Below are positions 1 through 6,927 of a DNA stretch of 47,872 bases, in pieces (position 1 is the first letter of the stretch; each line of letters opens with the position of its first letter). Under the pieces are notes generated by a model that was given only the letters and a program-made list of their open reading frames with translations, ran no database searches and had not been told where the DNA came from. The translations under genes were made by a program, and so were the position numbers. Location: positions 1 to 47,872 of the forward strand of contig DXZT01000014.1 of the NCBI GenBank assembly GCA_019419545.1, read 5' to 3'. Source of the stretch: Collinsella sp. (GTDB lineage Bacteria > Actinomycetota > Coriobacteriia > Coriobacteriales > Coriobacteriaceae).

Positions 1-49
1 GTGGTTTCTGATGCGGCGCGCTGCGCGCCCCGCACAGGCTAAAGCCTTT

Positions 50-83
50 AAAAAAAGACGGGGTTCGCAATGCGAACCCCGTC
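50..83 (-). terminator. Rho-independent terminator of rplJ-rplL
   Basis: A perfect 13-bp stem (57-69 with 71-83, GACGGGGTTCGCA) is followed on the minus strand by a run of seven T at 50-56. It lies 29 bases past the rplL stop and ends the rplJL transcript, so no downstream gene such as rpoB need be co-transcribed from here. Confidence 0.9.
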
Positions 84-111
84 TGCAAAGAAATCTGGCG
101 AGAAAGCCTGA

Positions 112-489
112 TTACTTGAGGGTGACAGCAGCGCCAGCAGCCTCGAGCTTCTCCTTGGCAGCCTCGGCGTCCTCCTTCTTGGCACCCTCGAGAACAGCCT
201 TGGGAGCGCCCTCGACGACCTCCTTGGCCTCCTTCAGGCCAAGGTTGGTGAGCTCACGGACGGCCTTGATGACCTGGATCTTGTTGTCGCCGAAGCCCTC
301 GAGCACGACGTCAAACTCGGTCTTCTCCTCGGCCTCAGCAGCGCCAGCAGCGGGAGCGGCGACAACAGCAGCAGGAGCAGCGGCGGAAACGCCGAAGGTG
401 TCCTCGATAGCCTTGACGAGCTCGGAAGCCTCGAGAAGGGTCATTTCCTTAAGAGCATCGATGATCTCATCGGTGGTAAGCTTAGCCAT
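112..489 (-). CDS. rplL: 50S ribosomal protein L7/L12
   Basis: This is the acidic stalk protein of the large ribosomal subunit, 125 residues. It recruits translation GTPases such as the EF-Tu encoded elsewhere in this window. The N-terminal dimerisation helix (MAKLTTDEIIDALKEM), an Ala/Pro-rich hinge at about residues 37-55, and the C-terminal domain with the EKTEFDVVL and IKVIKAVRE-like motifs are all in the usual order, and the length is normal. The ATG at 489 is chosen because the protein starts at the family's conserved MAKL; an upstream in-frame ATG would add 11 non-conserved residues. It is co-transcribed with rplJ, about 100 bases upstream, and is followed by a terminator. Confidence 0.97.
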   Translation of the reverse strand: MAKLTTDEIIDALKEMTLLEASELVKAIEDTFGVSAAAPAAVVAAPAAGAAEAEEKTEFDVVLEGFGDNKIQVIKAVRELTNLGLKEAKEVVEGAPKAVLEGAKKEDAEAAKEKLEAAGAAVTLK

Positions 490-591
490 TTCTAAGTCCT
501 TTCGGTTTCCGTGCGGATGCACGGAGATCAGTTAAAACACGGCGCGAATGCGCCAGGGGTGCGGCGTTGCCGCCGCGGGTGAAAACAGCAA

Positions 592-1113
592 CTAGGCTGC
601 CTTCTGCTCGGAGACCTGCTGGATCGAACGAGCGAGACCAGAGGAAACGCCGTTGACGCAGACAGCGATGTCGCGAGCGAAACCGGAGATGAGACCGGCG
701 ATCTGGCCGAGAAGCTGATCCTTGGTGGGCAGCTCGGCGATAGCCTTAACATCATCAGCGGAAACGGCCTTGCCGTCGGAGATACCGCCCTTGATCTCAA
801 GGACGCCCTTGGACTTAGCAGAGAAGTCCTTAAGGGCCTTAGCGGCCTCGACCGGCTCGGTCTCGTAGAACACATAAGCGACGGGGCCGGCGAGGATCTC
901 GTCGATCTCGGGCTGCTCCTGGTTCTTGAGAGCGATCTTGACCAGGTTGTTCTTGTAGACCTTCATCTCGGCGCCGCACTCGCGAAGCTGATGACGCAGC
1001 TCCTGAGCCTGCTTAACCGTCAGACCGTTGTAGTTGACGACGAACAGACCGGCGTTCTCGGCGATACGGGACTCGATCTCTGCAACCTTGTCGATTTTGT
1101 ACTGCTGGGGCAT
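592..1113 (-). CDS. rplJ: 50S ribosomal protein L10
   Basis: L10 anchors the L7/L12 dimers to 23S rRNA at the base of the stalk. The 173-residue product starts MPQQYKIDKVAEIESRI and carries the LFVVNYNGLTVKQAQELR and VYKNNLVKIAL stretches typical of L10 N-terminal domains; the Ala-rich C-terminal helix binds L7/L12. A strong ribosome-binding site (AGGAGGT, complement of 1121-1127) precedes the ATG. In many bacteria L10 or its complex with L7/L12 represses this operon by binding the leader RNA; the leader upstream here (1179-1310) fits that scheme. The rplK-rplA pair that usually precedes this gene is about 20 kb away in this window. Confidence 0.97.
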   Translation of the reverse strand: MPQQYKIDKVAEIESRIAENAGLFVVNYNGLTVKQAQELRHQLRECGAEMKVYKNNLVKIALKNQEQPEIDEILAGPVAYVFYETEPVEAAKALKDFSAKSKGVLEIKGGISDGKAVSADDVKAIAELPTKDQLLGQIAGLISGFARDIAVCVNGVSSGLARSIQQVSEQKAA

Positions 1114-1178
1114 GAATTACACCTCCTCGAATTCTTTCCGGGCACGGTCCGCCACAAGGACGTGACGGGGGCATGTCC

Positions 1179-1310
1179 AAAAAGAAAGCCCCCGCGCTGC
1201 ATGAGCGACGGGGGCGAGAAGACATATCTACTCGACCACCTCGGCTGGCGGGATATCCCATTAAGCTCGCGGGCGATGCCCGTTTGCACCGGCTGTCTCT
1301 GGCAGCGGAT
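1179..1310 (-). promoter_or_regulatory. L10 leader RNA with transcription attenuator
   Basis: Read on the minus strand, the segment contains GCCAGAGACAGC (complement near 1292-1303), GAGCTTAATGGG and CAGCCGAGGTGG in the order found in ribosomal-protein L10 leaders. It ends in a GC-rich hairpin (1188-1194 with 1209-1215, GCCCCCG/CGGGGGC) followed by a T-rich tract at 1179-1187. The known role of this leader class is binding of L10/L7-L12 to switch between anti-termination and termination. Because the hairpin sits before rplJ and after its promoter, I read it as an attenuator, not the end of the aminotransferase transcript. Confidence 0.8.
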
Positions 1311-1329
1311 TCGTGCGTGAACCGAAAGT

Positions 1330-1358
1330 ATTATGGCGGGGACCCCGGCGTCGGTCAA
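1330..1358 (-). promoter_or_regulatory. Sigma-70-type promoter of rplJ-rplL
   Basis: On the minus strand TTGACC (complement of 1353-1358) and CATAAT (complement of 1330-1335) are separated by exactly 17 bases. Transcription would start near 1323 and give a leader of about 210 bases before rplJ. The -35 hexamer lies inside the outer arm of the nested palindrome at 1347-1567. Confidence 0.75.
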
Positions 1359-1567
1359 CGGGCGCGAGGATTCGTACACAAACCCTGCATACGCTCCGGT
1401 CCGAGGGGCCGGGTTGAGATTTTCGCTCGGTCAAGTCCTGGCTCGCACGAAGGCCACATTAAGTGGCCTTCGGCTCGTGCGGAATCTACGAAAATCTCAA
1501 CCCGGCCCCTCGGACCGGAGCTGCGGTAACTTTGCTGCGAATCTTCGCGCCCGTTGAGCGACGCGCC
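1347..1567. repeat. Nested ~220-bp palindrome upstream of rplJ
   Basis: Three concentric inverted repeats share nearly one centre (about 1457-1460). The outer arms 1347-1374 and 1538-1567 are imperfect (about 28 bases). The middle arms 1394-1425 and 1489-1520 are a perfect 32-base inverted repeat. The inner hairpin pairs CGAAGGCCAC (1448-1457) with GTGGCCTTCG (1463-1472). There is no open reading frame of note inside. It could be a MITE-like insertion or a large regulatory cruciform; nothing in the sequence decides between these. Confidence 0.85.
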
Positions 1568-1616
1568 CCACGCATAACCCTTATGTCGGTGGGCTGATGT
1601 GTTGCATCCCTGAGGA

Positions 1617-2753
1617 CTACAAAGTCGAAATGAAGGTGGACAGGCGGCGGAGACCTTCGTCCAAATCCTTGTCGGAGACGCAGTAGCTGAGGCGGATGTG
1701 GCCTTCGGTGCCGAAGCAGTCGCCCGGGACTAGGGCTACGTTTGCCTCTTTGATGGCTTTGATGCAGAAGTCTTCGCTGGTTAGACCGAACTTTTTGATG
1801 CTCGGGAAAGTGTAGAAGGCTCCTGCGGGCTCTACTACGTCGAGGCCCATGGCGTTTAAGGCTGCGAGTACGCGTTCGCGGCGGGCTCGGTAGACTTTGA
1901 GCATGGGGGTTGGGTCAACGGTCAGGGCTCGGGCTGCGGCGTCCATTTCGAAGGAGACAGCACTCGATACTAAGTATTGGTGAGCCTTTGCGATCTCAGC
2001 GATGACGGGGGCTGCGGCTGCGAGCCAACCCAAGCGCCAGCCGGTCATGGCCCAGGGCTTGGAGAAGCTCTCGATGACCACCGTCTGGTCGCGCAGCTCC
2101 GGATGGCGCTGGGCAAAGCGCTCGTAGCCATCCACATAGACCAGACGGTTGTATACGTCGTCGCAGACTACGTAGATGCCCGCCTGCTCTGCCACGCGCG
2201 CCACGGCGTCGAGCGACGCCGTGTTGAGGATGCAGCCCGTAGGATTGTTGGGCGAGCAGATAACGATGGCCTTGGTCGCCGGGGTCACACAGGCGCGAAG
2301 CGCATCCTCGTCAATCTGAAATTGCGCAGGCTCCGTATCCAAAAAGACCGCTTTGGCGTGATTGGCTACGACGATGCTCTCGTACAGGCCAAAGGCCGGC
2401 GTGGGAATAATGACCTCGTCGCCGGGGTTGAGCATAGCCATGAATGTTGCCGACAGGGCCTCGGTCGCGCCGTCGGTCAGGATGACCTCGTCGGCCGAAA
2501 ACATAAGGCCCGCGTCCCCCATGTAGGCAGATAACGCCTCGCGCAGGGCGGGGCGACCGTTATTGGGCGGATAGTGCGTGTCACCGCGGTCCAGTGCGGC
2601 GGTCACCTCGGCACTAATCACATCGGGCGTGGGAAAATCGGGCTCGCCAAGCGCAAGCGCGATGCATCCCGGGTGCTGAGCGGCGAGTGCGTTAATCCGA
2701 CGGATGCCGGAGGGCTTGAGCGTGGCAAGCGAGGTATTCATGGGCAGACGCAT
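1617..2753 (-). CDS. PLP-dependent class I/II aminotransferase
   Basis: This is a fold-type I aminotransferase of the aspartate/aromatic group, 378 residues, moving amino groups between amino and keto acids in the cytoplasm. Visible family marks are the ALGEPDFPTPD start, YPPNNGRPALREA, SPNNPTGC with the cofactor-contacting Asn near residue 170, CDDVYNRLVY, and the Schiff-base lysine in SFSKPWAMTGWRLG at about residue 232. The start at 2753 has AAAGGA five bases ahead. The exact substrate cannot be read from sequence; aspartate or a PatA-like role are both possible. It is a single gene, followed by the rplJ promoter region. Confidence 0.85.
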   Translation of the reverse strand: MRLPMNTSLATLKPSGIRRINALAAQHPGCIALALGEPDFPTPDVISAEVTAALDRGDTHYPPNNGRPALREALSAYMGDAGLMFSADEVILTDGATEALSATFMAMLNPGDEVIIPTPAFGLYESIVVANHAKAVFLDTEPAQFQIDEDALRACVTPATKAIVICSPNNPTGCILNTASLDAVARVAEQAGIYVVCDDVYNRLVYVDGYERFAQRHPELRDQTVVIESFSKPWAMTGWRLGWLAAAAPVIAEIAKAHQYLVSSAVSFEMDAAARALTVDPTPMLKVYRARRERVLAALNAMGLDVVEPAGAFYTFPSIKKFGLTSEDFCIKAIKEANVALVPGDCFGTEGHIRLSYCVSDKDLDEGLRRLSTFISTL

Positions 2754-2845
2754 GGCGTTCCTTTCGTAAGGGTTGCACTAGGATAGCGCGCCCAGCGCCA
2801 CCAGACGGTGTAACCTAAACGGAAACGAGCCGGAAAGGAGATGGC

Positions 2846-3508
2846 ATGGAGACGACCGCGCGCGGCGATGTACCAAAAACACTGCACACCATTGCGTATA
2901 TCAGTATTCCCAAGAGCGCCGATCTTGATTTTTTGCTCTGGGACCTGCAGGATGCCATCGCCGCCTATGCTCAACTTTCCGGCACCGCACTCCCCCGCCC
3001 GGTCGACTTGAAGGCAAATGACGCCGGCAGCGTTGCCGATGGCATCGTGCTGGCCATTGAAGATGTGGCTGACGATGAGACGTTGACAGCTATCGAGCAG
3101 ACGCTTGAGCGCTTTGGCGGTACGGGAACGCGCGTCTATGCCGCGATTCGAGCCGCACAAGAGGGCACTGAGCAGGCGCGTGGGGCCGCCGTTCGCCTGC
3201 ACAAGGCATGTGAGCGCCATGACCAATTGTGGTGTGGCGGCGTTGCCATCTGCGCCGGCAGCGGCATTGCGGCGCTTCGTCGCTCCCCGCGCATGGGACT
3301 CTTGCGGCGACCGTTTTCGGAAGCGATGGATAAGCTTGTGGGTGCCGTGCGCATGGGCTGCTCAGTTGAGCACGCCCAGCTGCTCGGCGGCGGCGATGCC
3401 GGTAGCGTCAACGCCGACGGCATGGTGCGTGTCGAGCCCGCGCTGCCCGCGCCGATCTGGCACGCCATCATCAAACGCCTCGGCGCCCATGCTCAATCAA
3501 ATATCTAA
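2846..3508 (+). CDS. Hypothetical protein, 220 aa
   Basis: I do not recognise this family. The 220-residue product has no signal peptide and no obvious membrane segment. The N-terminal third is acidic (PKSADLDFLLWDLQDAI, VADGIVLAIEDVADDETL); a more basic middle follows with RSPRMGLLRRPFSEAMDKLVGA, then a short Gly-rich stretch (LLGGGDAGSVNADG). AAAGGAG precedes the ATG at a good distance, and codon use matches the neighbours, so I take it as a real gene. It is transcribed divergently from the aminotransferase and convergently with the glycosylase, whose stop lies two bases beyond its own. Confidence 0.7.
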   Translation: METTARGDVPKTLHTIAYISIPKSADLDFLLWDLQDAIAAYAQLSGTALPRPVDLKANDAGSVADGIVLAIEDVADDETLTAIEQTLERFGGTGTRVYAAIRAAQEGTEQARGAAVRLHKACERHDQLWCGGVAICAGSGIAALRRSPRMGLLRRPFSEAMDKLVGAVRMGCSVEHAQLLGGGDAGSVNADGMVRVEPALPAPIWHAIIKRLGAHAQSNI

Positions 3509-3509
3509 A

Positions 3510-4073
3510 TTAGAGAGCAGCCCAGTCAACTGCCTCGCGCCAGCGCTCGACAAGGCGCTCAAGACGCCAAGCCGCATTGGCAGGACTTGTCGAGGGCAGG
3601 ACGATGGCGGGCAGCCCGGTGCGTTCTTGTAGATAGCGCTTGTAGAGCCGGCCAGCCGTACCACCGTTGCATATCACCTGCTCAATGGGAGCTGCATCGG
3701 TAATGCGCTCGATATGTGCCGGCACAACGTTGCGAATGCTCGCGTCGCTCGAGCCCTTAATGTCGCAGCCCTCGATTGCATCCCACAGGGCCACGCCGCC
3801 GTTCAGCAGCATGGCCCGCTTGGCGGCAATGGAGGCATCGAGCGTCGCGGGCTCACCGCTTGCCAAAGGATCACCCTCGTTGGGCGGCACAGGCACACCG
3901 AGACACGCCGCCGTGACCCGCCAAAAGCGGTTCTGCGGATTGCCATAGTAGAAGGCATTGGCACGCGAGAGCACCGAGGGAAACGACCCCAGCATCAAAA
4001 CGCGCGAGCGCTCGTCAAACACGGGTTCAAACCCATGCTCAATATGTTGATAGCCCTCGTCGGACGCAGCCAT
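3510..4073 (-). CDS. DNA-deoxyinosine glycosylase (uracil-DNA glycosylase superfamily)
   Basis: This 187-residue protein matches the small hypoxanthine/mismatch branch of the uracil-DNA glycosylase superfamily, which excises deaminated bases in base-excision repair. Seen features: VLMLGSFPSVLSR at about residue 25 (the catalytic GSFPS loop of the family), FYYGNPQNRFWRV after it, VALWDAIEGCDIKGSSD in the middle, and the C-terminal LPSTSPANA loop in the position of the DNA-intercalating motif. It is three bases downstream of the GH13 gene and likely co-transcribed, although the functions are not obviously linked. Confidence 0.85.
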   Translation of the reverse strand: MAASDEGYQHIEHGFEPVFDERSRVLMLGSFPSVLSRANAFYYGNPQNRFWRVTAACLGVPVPPNEGDPLASGEPATLDASIAAKRAMLLNGGVALWDAIEGCDIKGSSDASIRNVVPAHIERITDAAPIEQVICNGGTAGRLYKRYLQERTGLPAIVLPSTSPANAAWRLERLVERWREAVDWAAL

Positions 4074-4076
4074 GGC

Positions 4077-5453
4077 CTAGGCCCTCAACAGATAGCGCAC
4101 CTCGTAGGGCGCAAGCTCAAGGGAGCCAGCCAGCTCGACCGTGGGCACGCCATCGGCAAGCAGGTCGACAAAGGACCCGTTGAGCTCGCCGGCGCCAAAG
4201 GTGTAAGGCTCGCCCACGGCGTTCACCGCCACGAGCACCGTCGCGCCGTCACAGGCGCGCTCGAACAGCAGCTGCTTGTTCTGGATCACCACGTTGCGAT
4301 AGGCACCGTAGTTGAGAGCACGGGCCGCCGCGTCGTCGGCCGAGCGAAGGTGCGCAAGCTGCGTGATGAACGCCGTCAGCTCGTTGGGCGCAGGCTCATC
4401 GAGCGCAGGTCGCAGCGCCCAGTCGCCATCGGGGCCGCCCTTTTCGCCGGCAATTCCCCACTCGCTGCCATAGTAGACACACGGAATGCCCGGCATGCCA
4501 AAGAGCATGCCATAGGCGGGACGCAGGCACGACTTGTCGGTGAGGATGCTCGCCAGGCGCGGCACGTCGTGGTTGTCGACAAACGACAGCAGGTGTTTGC
4601 CGCGGTAGATGCACCACGGATCGCCGCCAAACTGGCGATGCAGCGAATGGGCAATCTCGAACATGTTGACCGAGTTAAAGCTGGAGTACAGGCCCTTGTA
4701 GCACTCGTAGTTGGTGCAGGAGTCAAGCATCTCGTCGTTAACGATCTGGTTGTAGTCGCCGTGGAGCGTCTCGCCGATCAGCACAAAATCGGGCTTGAGC
4801 TCGCGGGTAAAGGTATGCAGACGACGCATGAAGTCGCGGTCGAGCATATAGGCAACGTCCAGGCGCAGGCCGTCGACGCCAAACACGTCAGCCCAACGGC
4901 GCACGGACTCGAGCAGGTAATCGACCACAGCGGGATTTTGCAGGTTGAGCTTCACAAGTTCAAAATGGCCTTCCCAACCCTCGTACCAAAAGCCGTCGCC
5001 ATAGCAGGAGTCGCCGTCAAAGCTAATGTGGAACCAGTCCTTGTACGGCGAGTCCCACTTACGCTCCTGCACATCACGGAAGGCCCAGAAGCCGCGGCCG
5101 ACGTGGTTGAAGACCGCATCGAGCACCACACGGATGCCATGGGCGTGCAGCGTCTCGCATACGGCGGCAAAATCGGCATCCCCGCCCAGGCGGCGGTCGA
5201 CATGGCGCAGGCTGCGCGTATCATAGCCGTGGCTGTCGGATTCGAGCGGCGGGTTGATGAGCACAGCGCCAACGCCGAGTTCTTGCAGGTAGTCAGCCCA
5301 TTGGGCGATCTTCATGATGGGTGCATCGGGGTCGGGCGCAGCGTTGGCAGCCTGGGCGAGTTCATCCTCGGCAACGGGAGCGGCGTTTTCGCGCGGAGCT
5401 CCGCAAAAGCCCAGCGGATAGATCTGATAGAACGTCGTCTCGTATGCCCACAT
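4077..5453 (-). CDS. Glycoside hydrolase family 13 (alpha-amylase type)
   Basis: A 458-residue GH13 enzyme acting on alpha-glucans or maltodextrins. The four conserved regions are all present: DAVFNH (about 112-117), GLRLDVAYM with nucleophile D199, LIGETLHG with acid/base E228, and FVDNHDVPR with H295-D296. There is no signal peptide, so it should work in the cytoplasm on imported oligosaccharides. The length and the lack of an N-terminal CBM34 domain set it apart from classical neopullulanases; the product could be a cyclomaltodextrinase or oligosaccharide alpha-glucosidase. GGGAGG precedes the ATG. The DNA glycosylase gene follows after three bases. Confidence 0.88.
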   Translation of the reverse strand: MWAYETTFYQIYPLGFCGAPRENAAPVAEDELAQAANAAPDPDAPIMKIAQWADYLQELGVGAVLINPPLESDSHGYDTRSLRHVDRRLGGDADFAAVCETLHAHGIRVVLDAVFNHVGRGFWAFRDVQERKWDSPYKDWFHISFDGDSCYGDGFWYEGWEGHFELVKLNLQNPAVVDYLLESVRRWADVFGVDGLRLDVAYMLDRDFMRRLHTFTRELKPDFVLIGETLHGDYNQIVNDEMLDSCTNYECYKGLYSSFNSVNMFEIAHSLHRQFGGDPWCIYRGKHLLSFVDNHDVPRLASILTDKSCLRPAYGMLFGMPGIPCVYYGSEWGIAGEKGGPDGDWALRPALDEPAPNELTAFITQLAHLRSADDAAARALNYGAYRNVVIQNKQLLFERACDGATVLVAVNAVGEPYTFGAGELNGSFVDLLADGVPTVELAGSLELAPYEVRYLLRA

Positions 5454-5527
5454 AGCAACCTCCCGGTAAGCTCAACACAACGATATCCATTGTATGCCCG
5501 GCTTGTATCCTCTCCCCCAAAATAAGT

Positions 5528-5588
5528 TGCGGTGAAATAATTCCTGCTTGGGCCTTCAGAGGCCTTAAACAGGAGCTATTCCACCGCA
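5528..5588. repeat. Imperfect inverted repeat between amylase and MFS genes
   Basis: TGCGGTG (5528-5534) pairs with CACCGCA (5582-5588), with further pairing inward through CCTG/CAGG and GGCCT/AGGCC around 5552-5564. The 61-base element lies between the MFS stop and the amylase start, both on the minus strand. It has no clear T tract, so it may be a fold-back repeat instead of a true terminator. Confidence 0.55.
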
Positions 5589-5606
5589 GCTGATGAGGGG
5601 ACGTGA

Positions 5607-6803
5607 TTAGGCGACGGGCTTTGCGCGGCGTATGGCTGGGAACAGTACGGTGATGGCAAGGATGACGCCCACGACGGTAATCGCCCCGCCCGCAAAGCCA
5701 ATCCAAGCGATACCGGGACCCGAAACCACGGCGCCGCCGATTGCGGTGCCCGTGCCGATACCGAGGTTAAACAGGCCCGAGAAGATCGACATGGCGACGG
5801 CCGACGAATCCGCCGGCGTGTACTTGATGAGCTCGGCCTGGAACGCAACGTTAAAGGCCGTGGAGCAGCAGCCCCATAGCGCGCAGACGGCAAGCACTGC
5901 TACGAGCGACGATGCGACCGGACCCACGAGCAGCAGAGCCACCGGCACGCCGGAGAGCGTGATAGCCAAGAACGGGAAGCGATGCCCATCGAACAGGCGG
6001 CCAAACAGCCAGCTTCCGAGCAGACCAGAGCAGCCAAACGCCGTCAGCGTCATGGTAATAGCGCTTGCGTCGACGTGCGCGACCTGCGCCAGGAACGGCT
6101 CGATATAGCTGTAACCCGCATAATAGCCGGTCGCCATAAAGACCGTGACCGCGTAGAGCGCAATCAGGAACGGGTTCTTGAGCAGCTCGGGCAGCTGTTT
6201 GACGGTAAAGCGCTCGCCCGCCGGCATGGCCGGGAACACCGCGGCCTGGTAGACAACCGCGACAGCCGAGAGGGCCCCGACCACGGCGAATGTCATGCGC
6301 CAGCCCACGGCCAGTCCGATGGCGCGGCCGATCGGCAGGCCAAAGATCTGCGCGATGGACGAGCCCGTGGCGATCATGCTAATGGCGAGCGCCCCGTGGC
6401 GACTGTCGACCAGGCGCGAGGCCATAATCGAGGCGACCGACCAGAACACGGCATGTGCGCAAGCGACCACCAGGCGCGCACAGACCAGGATGGGATATGT
6501 CGGTGCCACAGCGGACAGGAACTGACCCAGAGAAAACACGGCGAGCACGCCGAGCAGCATACGCTTGAACTCAAAGCGCGAGGCAAACACCATGAGTGGC
6601 AGCGACAGCAGCATGACGCCCCAAGCATAGACCGAGATCATGATGCCTGCCTGGGCCTCGGTGAGCGAGAACGACGCGGCGATATCAGTCAGAAGGCCGA
6701 TGGGCATGAACTCCGACGTGTTGAACACGAACGCACAGCAGGCGAGCCCGATAAGCGGGAGCCACTGCTTGAGCGAGATGCCATCTTGTCTTGCCTGAGT
6801 CAT
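5607..6803 (-). CDS. MFS transporter, DHA1/sugar-efflux type
   Basis: A 398-residue major facilitator with about 12 hydrophobic segments. The first segment and loop (AFVFNTSEFMPIGLLTDIA) and SVYAWGVMLLSLPLMV resemble the AraJ/SotB/YdhP branch, which exports sugars or drugs by proton antiport. ATG 6803 is chosen: it has GAGAGGG about eight bases upstream and gives the usual short cytoplasmic N-terminus. The longer reading frame to 6977 would run through the terminator hairpin of the upstream gene. The substrate is not determinable from sequence. Confidence 0.88.
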   Translation of the reverse strand: MTQARQDGISLKQWLPLIGLACCAFVFNTSEFMPIGLLTDIAASFSLTEAQAGIMISVYAWGVMLLSLPLMVFASRFEFKRMLLGVLAVFSLGQFLSAVAPTYPILVCARLVVACAHAVFWSVASIMASRLVDSRHGALAISMIATGSSIAQIFGLPIGRAIGLAVGWRMTFAVVGALSAVAVVYQAAVFPAMPAGERFTVKQLPELLKNPFLIALYAVTVFMATGYYAGYSYIEPFLAQVAHVDASAITMTLTAFGCSGLLGSWLFGRLFDGHRFPFLAITLSGVPVALLLVGPVASSLVAVLAVCALWGCCSTAFNVAFQAELIKYTPADSSAVAMSIFSGLFNLGIGTGTAIGGAVVSGPGIAWIGFAGGAITVVGVILAITVLFPAIRRAKPVA

Positions 6804-6850
6804 GTAGGAACCCTCTCCGATTGTCTTGAGCGATGGGCGATTATATAGCA

Positions 6851-6887
6851 ACGGCCCCGCATCCGTCAGCAACAGATGCGGGGCCGT
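6851..6887 (-). terminator. Hairpin after the FeoB gene
   Basis: A perfect 13-bp stem (6851-6863 with 6875-6887, ACGGCCCCGCATC) lies 40 bases past the FeoB stop. The sequence downstream on the minus strand is TTGCTATATAAT, only moderately T-rich. It most likely terminates feoB; the same stretch holds a TATAAT that could serve the MFS gene. Confidence 0.65.
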
Positions 6888-6927
6888 AATCAACTCAATA
6901 CACAGAGGTTGCGCCATCAATAAATAA

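Noticed and set aside
3714..5525. A 603-codon plus-strand reading frame opposite the glycosylase and GH13 genes
   Set aside because: It is the shadow of two recognisable minus-strand enzymes; it has no family motifs and comes from the high GC content.
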